From: Bipolaris cookei
Lineage: Eukaryota; Ascomycota; Dothideomycetes; Pleosporales; Pleosporaceae
Length of the DNA stretch: 64,000 nt
NCBI GenBank assembly: GCA_002286855.1
Contig: NRSV01000006.1
Location: forward strand, 558,001-622,000
Reading direction: 5' to 3'
In this document: one piece after another, positions 56,201-64,000 of the stretch
Layout: every line of letters starts with the position of its first letter
How positions within the stretch are numbered: the stretch's first letter is position 1
The notes under the pieces: model-generated
Told to the model about the DNA's origin: nothing
The model's database searches: none
The model's input: the letters and a program-made list of their open reading frames with translations, nothing else
Program-made: the position numbers and the translations under genes

Positions 56201-59200
56201 TTCAAAAGAGTCGCGATCTCAGATACGTATTGGGAGATTGGTCCTTGCATCTTTGGATCAAGATATCATTTCCTTCCAAAGTTTGAGACCAAAATCTAAG
56301 CGAATGAGCGGTACCGTGGCAGAGCAGCTCAGCAGTGATGTGGAAGTGGACTTCGTACGAGGGAAAGATGATCGTATCACCGTCGTGACACGACCTGTCA
56401 AGGTTATGTTTGACGTACAAAAGCTGGATGACGCGCTTGGCTCATTTGGAGGCTTCAGCGGTGTGCTAGAACTGAGTAGCTCCTTCAGCTCTGCCAGCAC
56501 CTTACAAAGTCCCGTCATGTCTCCATCACATCCTCGGCCCCGTGGTGTTCACTTCGGCAATGGATTGCCACCCCCAGCGAAAGAGTCTGTGGCACCCGCG
56601 CCACCCGTCAATGGTCCTAAGATTCAGGTGCAGTTTGGTGAAGCTTCTTTCACACTCAAGGGGAAAGCATGTTCTGTGCAGCTGCAGACTACATCAGTTC
56701 GTATTGCTGTACGCCAAAGCAATGTCCGTCTCAAGGTCTCTGAGCTCCAGCTCATAGGGCCCTACACGGAAGCCGGTCAAGGCAATGCACCTTTCATCGC
56801 GGAGCTAAAAGGAACTACTCTTAACTTCCTCTTTGCCCCTGAGGAGACAGACTTGACAAGGCTCATTTCCATGATAACGCCATCGAAGGACCCGTACGAG
56901 AACAATGACGACATCCTGATCGACACGTTGTTGCGCCAACGGAGAAAGGGCTCGGTCCTTCGGGTTGAGTTTGCTGAAGTTGGAGTCCGTATCTCTGACC
57001 TAGAGCAAATGAAAACCTTTGAAGCACTTGGCGTAGAGTTGGCGCAGTTATCCAAAGTAGCCAAGTACTTGCCTGACGATGACCGACCTGGTTTACTGAG
57101 TTTGGTGTCGGTAAAGACATTGGACATGCGGGTAGTCGTGAACGAGAAGCTTGGAGATCTTTCCGTTACCTTACATGACAGTGCGCTGGCTCACGTAGGA
57201 GTTCCTGCTTTATTGGCTACTGAAGTTGGAAAAGCAATTGTGTGTCGGGATGACGAAGTGCTCATCCATGAAGTCGTAAAGATGCGCCCGTCAGAGCAAT
57301 TACCCGCAATTATGTTGAGGATGGTCGGTGATGAGATGGAGCCTGTGGCGAAGGTGAAACTCTACAATCTCTGCGTCGAATATCGAGTAACGACCGTCAT
57401 GGCCGCTCTGGGCATCTCGGAAGATGGCACGGTCGACGATATTGCGTTGGGTATTACATCAAGCGTTGCAACCATCACAGGCGCGCATTCGCCTCAAACA
57501 CTCAGTCGGCAATCTTCACAGGCAAACCCGCCGTCGGGACCTACCGCTAAGCCGCTGCAGCTCAACCTTCTAATGAGAAATTGTGCGATCGGTCTGAATC
57601 CCCGAAAAACTTCATCGAAAGGCCTTTTCGTACTCACAGATGCACACATTGCGTGCAAACAGGCAAAGAACGACTATTCAGTCACAGTGGAACTTCGTAA
57701 GGCTTCAATGCATGCCATTGACGACGTGGCTCGTTTGGAAGACGATCACCAGCCAACATCACCAATCGCAACTACGAACCGTCAACTCCATGAACTCAGC
57801 GGGTTGGGATATGTATCTCTCAGCTCAATCTCGGCTGCCAAGGTGTACGTCAACATTGCAGGTGACGGGAAAGAACAACCACAGTTGGTAGACATTGAGT
57901 TCAAGAACGAACTTTTTGTCATAGAATCATGCGCAGATTCGACACAGACTCTTATCGCCATTCTGAACGGCCTGCAACCGCCAGCACCACCCTCGACAGC
58001 TGAGCAGTACCGGACGGTTGTGCCACTGCAGCAGATGATGGAATCTTTTACGGGTGACGCGTTGGCGCAGGACGAAGACATGGAAGCCGATGACTTCATG
58101 AGCAATGCCGACCTTGTAGAAGACGATCTCCCGACCAATCTTGAATTTGTTGGAAGCATCTACAATTCACAGTCTTTGCCAACTGAAGAAGAGATGGGAG
58201 ATAGTTTGCTCGGTGAGGATGACCTTGGTGCGTTGGCGACACCTCCCACAACCCGCCAACGTGGCGAACGGGCACTACTGGAAAGCTTCCAAGAGAAATA
58301 TGAGATCACACAAGGCGAGGAAGATTTTGACTTTAGTGAAGAGTATTTTAGGGACGTAGACGCGGAGCAAAAGGGCAAAGCTCGAAAGTGGGATTCTGCC
58401 AAGAACCAGTACCATCTTTCGAACGAGTTCAAAGCTCCAGATGCGCCACTCAGGGTTCGTGTTCGTGACGTCAATGTCATCTGGAATCTCTACGATGGTT
58501 ATGACTGGCCAAGAACGCGCAGTATCATCAGCCAAGCCGTAGATGACGTCGAAGCCCGTGCCGAGGAGCGACGACGGAGAGTCAGGGAAGAAGATGAGGA
58601 TGATGACTTTGTCGAGGAAGATTTCTTGTTCAACTCTGTATGGATCGGTGTTCCTGTAAAAGACGAGAAAGGGGCTCTCGCCCGGCGTATCAACCACGAT
58701 ATTGACGATCTAGCCAGCGAGACCGGCAGTTATGCCACCTCGACAGCGACACGCTCTACAGGGGCTACTGCTCGACCACGTGGCACAACCAAGTCTAGAC
58801 GTCGGCTCAAGTTGGAGCGAAGCAAGCATAAGAAGATTGCCTTTTCGCTTGTAGGTGTTGCAGTCGACCTTATTGTCTTTCCGCCGGACTCAGGAGAAAC
58901 GATCAATTCAATAAACGTGCGCGTACAAGACCTTGAGGTTTTCGACCACGTACCTACATCGACTTGGAAGAAGTTTGTTACTTGCGCAATTGATCCAAGC
59001 ACGCGAGAGCTCATTCGCCCTATGATCAATCTCGAACTCGTTACAGTCAAGCCAGTCACGGACTTGGCAGCATCTGAGCTTGTGATAAAGGTAGGTTCAA
59101 AGTGTAATAGGTGAACAGCGTATTCTAACAATATTAACAGGTCACCATACTTCCTCTTCGACTGCATGTGGACCAAGATGCTCTGGATTTCATCACGCGC

Positions 59201-60118
59201 TTTTTCGAATTCAAGGATGACTCTGTACCGGCTGATCCTCCAGCTGGTGATCAGCCATTTATCCAGCGCCTTGAAGTTATGGCTGTCCATTTGAAGCTTG
59301 ATTATAAGCCAAAGCGCGTGGACTACCGCGGTCTTCGTTCAGGTCACACTACCGAGTTTATGAACTTTTTGATACTTGATGGTTCTGACATTGTTCTGCG
59401 ACACGCAATCGTTTACGGCATCACATCGTTTGACAAACTGCACAAGACACTGAACGATGTATGGACGCCAGATGTCAAAGAAAATCAGCTTCCGGGAGTC
59501 CTTTCTGGTTTGGCGGCTGTGCGACCGCTGGTGAACGTTGGCTCTGGGCTCAAAGACCTCGTTGTTGTACCAATGCGGGAGTACAAGAAGGACGGCCGCA
59601 TCGTCCGCAGTTTGCAAAAGGGTGTCTACGCTTTCGCCAAGAACACGACTTCCGAAGTAGCACGTTTGGGCGCAAAAGTAGCGATTGGGACCCAGAATCT
59701 GCTCGAAGGCGCAGAAGTTTTCCTCAACCCCCAAACGGCCTCGCCCGGTCGCCACCAAGCCCACGAGTGGGATGGCGAAGATCCAAACTCTGATTCTGAA
59801 GAGCCGCGCGCAGTATCAAACTACGCGAACCAACCCATTGGTGTACGCGCTGGCCTACGCAGCGCAGCTAGACACCTCGAGCGCGACTTGCTCACTGCAC
59901 GCGACGCCGTCATAGCTATCCCAGCAGAAGTCATGGAAGAAGGTAGCGGAACGGGAGTAGCGAGAGCACTTGCTAGGCATGCACCCACGGTCGTCCTACG
60001 CCCCGCGCTCGGTGCAACAAAGGCACTCAGCAACGCCTTGCTGGGTGTTGGCAATGCGCTTGATTCCGACTCGAGACGCAAGATTGAAGACGTAAGCTAT
60101 CTCGTATTTGGTATATAA
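53268..60118 (+). CDS. ATG2: autophagy lipid-transfer protein Atg2
   Basis: A 2248-aa protein from exons 53268-53429, 53484-59090 and 59141-60118 (introns 54 and 50 nt; 2249 codons). The N-terminal chorein-like region is diagnostic: SSSIGRKLLLYGLRQIDILD, then VDVGKRTTLEVRDVGLHVKK, LPHEIHLSKAQASLLRV and ISIEVDGIQIQA. Atg2 bridges the ER and the phagophore and moves lipids for autophagosome growth with Atg9 and Atg18 (family knowledge). The central part, about residues 75-700, is largely disordered and acidic, and includes an 8-residue tandem repeat at about 352-423. The conserved middle and C-terminus follow, including DAPLRVRVRDVNVIWNLYDG, YDWPRTRS, and the terminal VRAGLRSAARHLERDLLTAR region with amphipathic character. 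Length is typical of filamentous fungi. Confidence 0.95.
54375..54590 (+). repeat. 24-bp tandem minisatellite coding SIHEEPxx repeats in ATG2
   Basis: About nine imperfect 24-bp units encode an 8-residue repeat of form H-S-I-H-E-E-P-x (variants SLSIHEEP, GHSIHKEP, SRFVHEEP, NRSMHEIP, DRSVHEVP, DRSIHEEH). The period is an exact codon multiple, so copy-number change keeps frame. Confidence 0.92.
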
Positions 60119-60952
60119 GATGGCCAAGAGCTAACGGTGACGCAGAAATATAAATCTTATTAGACGGTTGGGCGTGGGGTTGTTATTACTCCATGTGTTT
60201 TTGGACCATGAACGAACACTTGTTGCCTCTATGGCTATACCCTACTCTTGGTTATCATTTTTATTTTGTATTTTTCGTTCTGGTCAGATTGCGTGCATAG
60301 CGACGGATGGAGTTTAGGATGCAGGGCTGGAAGGGGAGGGTGTCATATGTTGTTTTTTATTTGCACATGTCTTGCTGCTTTTTTTACTTTCGTTTCCTGT
60401 CTTTTGTTCACTATTAGCATGGAGTAATGCCATTATGACCCTTTTTTTTCTTTGTTTCATTTACTGGAACCCTGGTTTTTCCTTGCAGTCGGTTTGAGGA
60501 TGTCCCCCCTTTCCAAGACTAGAATGAAAGATACGGTTCGGATGGTTTGAACGTGTTCTTGGGGAGTTCGTCATTTCACCATGTGATTGTCGTTTTTTCA
60601 CATGCTCTCATTTCGGCATAAGGTATGACACCAGGCGAATAGGGGATGGATTAGTGATCTAAGAGTCAGCCCTGCTTATATTTGAACCGAGGAAGATGAG
60701 ATATTGCCAAGATCACAGGACATTGATGGATATATGTATGTTTGTATGTCAATGCCAAGGGAGGCATATAAGCTTGCGGAAACATCGGATAAGATGCAGC
60801 TTCTCAATCACGAACACTGGATTGCAGGGTGAATGAGAATCAAGTGAGTCATATATTCGTTATTTGAATCATAAATACTAAGTAGCAACCAGATATCATT
60901 CAAAATGGTGTCGCTTGATACGCTGTCCGTAAACAAAGTCGAAATACAAGGT
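60119..60952. terminator. shared 3' region, ATG2 / MFS transporter
   Basis: 834 bp between convergent stop codons, with T-rich tracts near 60345-60400 and 60440-60460. No gene was seen. Confidence 0.4.
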
Positions 60953-62739
60953 TTAGTAGGTATATCTGAAGCCCTTCTGATCACCATCCTATTAAAAGTT
61001 GTTAATATTCGTTCGGACAGATACAGCAAATAAAAGGCAAGACTTACATCGTTGTACTCGAGCTCAATCTCTCCACGATCGGCGCGCTTGTTCAAGCTCC
61101 GTGACCTCAGGGTGATGAGGCCGACAATGACAATTGACAGCAGGCAGCAAGCAATGCAAGCGTATAGACCTGGCTCATAATGGGGCGCATCTTGTGTCCT
61201 AAAAACAAGACCTCCTGCAATACCGCCTACTCCGCCCATACCGACAAGAATGGCGGAGCAGAAAGCGCGCTTCCATTGGCCCCTGATGTTGTTTGCCTGG
61301 TACGACATGGTTGCTGGAATGTTGCTGTTGGCTCCGGCAGTGGTGAGGAAGACGCCAAAGTACCGGACGTTGGGGTCCTTGTGGAAACCCATGATGGGGA
61401 GCCCAATGAGGCAGAATACCATGTTAGCGACGATGATGGGTCCACGGATGCGGTACTTGTCGCCGAGCCAGCCAGTGGTGTACATGACGATAGCGGCCAA
61501 GGCGTACGGGGGAGCAACCAAGCACTGAGCTGCGCCGACCGAGAAGCCCATGTTTTGTGTCAGGATGATGGGAAGGAAGTAGGCAAGAGCATAGGTGACG
61601 GTGGTGGTGTTGAAGAAGATCTGGGCGAGTTAGTATGCGAGGTCATGGATTTCTACTGTGTATGCTTGAAAACATACCATGGCGAAACCCCAGATCTTGA
61701 TGTCGGTTCCTCCCTTGAGGAACCTCCCAAGAGACCATGGCTCGGGCTTGGCATCACCACGATCCCTGTTAACACGGTCGATGATGAACTTGGCTTCTCG
61801 CTCATTCAAGAATCTCCAGCTCTTGTGTGCTTTGTCTGGGAAGTCGACGAGGGCCCAGTAACCAACGATACCAAGGAAGCATGTAAGCGCGCCTTCGATA
61901 ATGAAGATCCCTGCAGGAAGGATTAGATGCCAGTGTCTCTTGGGGGAATGCGGGCATGAGAAAGGAACTCACAGCGCCAGCCGTTCAAGCCCTCACGTCC
62001 CTTGAGCTGCATCAGACCATAGGCGAGGATACCAGCACAAGCGGAAGCCAGACTGCCGAGGATGTAGAAGACTGAGTACCGCTTTCCGATATCGAAGCGA
62101 GTGTCTGTATGGGTTGTCAATATCGGTCCAAGAATCTGTGGAAAGGAGTCTGCGTACACCATGTCGACAGCAGATAGACACAGCTGGGGAAGAATCCAGC
62201 TTCGAGGACGCCCAGCAGCACTCGTAGACCAGCCATTGTGCCATAGTTGTTTGCAAAGCCCATGCTAATCATGACACCACCCCATGCTACTACGATAAAA
62301 GAGAGGAAGTTGCGCGGTCCGAGGTAGCGGCAGATGACGGTGGCTGGGGGCTGGAAGATAATGTACGAGGCGAAGAAGACGATGGTGACAATGGAGTAGT
62401 GGGAGATTGTGCCCTCGAGAACATAAAGTTTCAATTCCGCAGTCATACTGGGAGGAGTTAGCTGGGTGTTCAAGCAGCAGCAGCGAGTATGGCTTGTACG
62501 GACCCAGCAATGGCGGCAGCACTCAGATTGGTGCGATCCATCAAACTGATGCAATACAAGACACCGACAGTCACGACAAGGCGGCGATCGATGCGGTGGA
62601 TGATCTTTCTCTGCTCGCGCTCGGTAAATTCGCACTCGTAGGGTGTGCCATCCTGGGAGCCGTCGATATTTTCCACGAGGGACACCTGTCGCTTCTCGAG
62701 GATATCGTCGTTATGTGAGACCTGGTTGTGGGAGGCCAT
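60953..62739 (-). CDS. MFS transporter, anion:cation symporter family (Dal5/Tna1-like)
   Basis: A 499-aa membrane transporter from exons 62739-62504, 62447-62158, 62104-61973, 61910-61678, 61620-61048 and 60988-60953 (introns 53-62 nt; 500 codons). A cytoplasmic N-terminus precedes the first helix, which contains the family block LMDRTNLSAAAIAGM restored across intron 1. Next come FASYIIFQPPATVICR, GLRVLLGVLEAGFFPSCVYL, WYTRFDIGKRYSVFY (restored across intron 2) and WIFIIEGALTC (restored across intron 3). Late helices include SVGAAQCLVAPPYALAAIVM. The last exon encodes only DGDQKGFRYTY and the stop; an FRY ending is common in this family. These motifs place it in the ACS family that takes up allantoate, nicotinate, biotin, pantothenate and similar organic anions. 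Substrate cannot be read. Intron 1 uses an unusual GTCCGT donor. Confidence 0.93.
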
Positions 62740-64000
62740 TGCGAATTGCCGGGGTGGGGGATGGAGAAGAGAGGTAGGCAGGCTGGAAAAGAGGGACGGG
62801 GGTGCATGATATATGTACGCATGTAGACATCATGTCTATGTACATACATGTGGACATGACTATCCTAGTCCAAGCTCCTGACATTTGCCTGCCTGCTCCC
62901 CCGCCATGGCACCCTGCCAAGAAAGGCAAGCGCAATGGGGAGTGTTCTTTCTGTGTCGAGCAAAGTACCGAGGCACAGGGCAGCATGGGCCCTACGCCGC
63001 CTGCAAAAGAAGAAAGAACGCCGCGGGTCGACACAAAACACTGACTATACGGAAGGCGCAAAAGCTGGGGAGAGGCTTGGTATGTGGGGACCCCGCATGC
63101 TGCCGCCCCCCATCTCGCCCCTCGTCGACAACAAGACATTCCAAGTAAAGCGGAAGCTGTCTTATACCCATCGTCGCCTGTCTTGTCATCCACTGTATCC
63201 ATGCTTCCGACAGGAACGCGACGAGCCGCACGCAGAATTGACCGAGCTGCCACCGACGGCTCTTGTTCTTTGTCCGCCCTCTTGACGCTGTGTCACCCGG
63301 CCTCCTTGGAATGTGTTTCGACTGCACGCGCGGGGTAGTCTCGCTTGCTGCTGCTCCACCGGGCCCATTTTCACGCTCAACATCTTGTCCCGACTTGGAC
63401 GCTGCTCCGGAAGGCGTCGTCCCATGTGTGGCTACGAGCCGCATGCGAACAAGGACGATTTGCTGCCATGGACCGCGCCCCAAGCCGCCGGTCCCTTGGC
63501 GTATACATCGATGTGCCGTCATCTGGAGCCTCTGAAGTGCTCTTTGTCGTTGCCCCTTCGTGTAATATGTGTACGCGTCCCGTTTGTGCAACCCTGTAGG
63601 CCATGACAAACATGCAGGAAATGTCGACTTTGTCTCTTCGACACAGCATCTACTGGCGCGCCTTTTGGGCACTCGGGGCATTTGGGGCATTCGGGGCACT
63701 CGGGGAGATACTAATGGCCTGCAGGGTGCCAGTTGCTGTTACTAGTTTGTCAAGTCGGTGCCATACCGCCCTTTGACAGCTGCACTGTCCTTTCCCACAT
63801 CCGTATTCTGGCCTGATTCGCCTACCACTGTCCCTGTCTATTGATCAGCAGTCTCCACGATCTAGTCACGCTTGCAAAAATTCCGGCTAAGGAACTCCCT
63901 TGATTTCCGTCACTACGCAAGGTGCCCTTAGGAATACTTGTTTGCGTTTAGATCTGTGGCGCAATCACCCCACCCTATGCATCTTACTGGCTTTTGCAGA
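62740..64000. other. intergenic, no gene seen
   Basis: The region upstream of the MFS transporter to the window edge. It contains TGTACATACATG-like short repeats at 62815-62860 and a G-rich tandem repeat at 63667-63706. Overlapping frames on both strands between 62900 and 63650 look like chance frames in GC-balanced DNA; none has recognisable motifs. Confidence 0.5.
63667..63706. repeat. short G-rich tandem repeat
   Basis: Four imperfect copies of a 9-10-bp unit of the form ggggcattc/ggggcactc are visible. Four runs of four G lie within about 40 bp on the plus strand. Confidence 0.8.

Noticed and set aside
62711..63699. Long overlapping frames on both strands (up to 235 codons)
   Set aside because: They overlap each other in most frames, lack motifs, and are expected by chance in stop-poor GC-balanced DNA.
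1..64000. CRISPR arrays, operons, ribosome binding sites, riboswitches, rRNA
   Set aside because: The window is eukaryotic nuclear DNA; no regularly spaced repeat array or structured RNA gene was seen, and no tRNA was identified by eye. A tRNAscan and covariance-model search would be decisive.

Overview
The window is nuclear DNA of a filamentous ascomycete. The evidence is compact genes with many 46-98 nt GT-AG introns, an RNA polymerase II second-subunit gene, an ATG2 gene, two multi-domain hybrid histidine kinases, and pogo/Fot1-type DNA transposons whose C-terminal zinc knuckle recalls Pleosporales elements. A Dothideomycete (Pleosporales) is the most likely source; that placement is inference from overall protein character, not from a search.

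Layout. 1-6 kb is a decayed, transposon-rich segment: a pogo-like transposase pseudogene running off the left edge, a second pogo-like fragment carrying a perfect 129-bp inverted duplication, and a cytochrome P450 pseudogene. 7.3-12.1 kb holds a 1517-aa hybrid histidine kinase (minus). 14-16 kb holds a WW-domain protein and a 77-aa cysteine-rich tail protein, convergent. 17.6-22.7 kb holds a mismatch uracil/thymine-DNA glycosylase, an unknown 424-aa protein, and an unknown pseudogene with three in-frame stops. 24.4-29.4 kb holds an isocyanide synthase (DIT1/PvcA family) followed by a second hybrid histidine kinase of the same architecture as the first. 30.1-31.4 kb is a TSD-flanked, LTR-like insertion. 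31.7-38 kb holds a TPR/F-box/LRR protein (Dia2/Pof3 type) and RPB2. 38.27-40.17 kb is a Fot1-like transposon with TIRs and TA duplication, interrupted by a 382-N assembly gap. 40.4-43.7 kb holds a ubiquilin (Dsk2) and a quinone-oxidoreductase-like dehydrogenase from a shared promoter. 43.8-48.1 kb holds an unknown Cys-rich protein, a short-chain dehydrogenase pseudogene and a VOC/extradiol-type metalloprotein. 49-52.5 kb holds a secreted S1/P1 nuclease and an adenosine-deaminase-related (ADGF/CECR1) enzyme. 53.3-60.1 kb is ATG2, and 61-62.7 kb is an MFS anion/vitamin transporter of the Dal5 type.

How things fit. Most genes are independent housekeeping or accessory genes, as is normal in fungi. 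S1/P1 nuclease and the adenosine-deaminase-like enzyme could both serve nucleic acid salvage, and Dsk2 and ATG2 both serve protein or organelle turnover, but nothing in the sequence shows co-regulation. Exon structures given below were assembled by hand; each joined CDS is a whole number of codons and restores conserved family motifs across the junctions. Several decayed genes carry nonsense codons of the CAR-to-TAR or TGG-to-TGA type, which fits repeat-induced point mutation (RIP) or simple transition decay.
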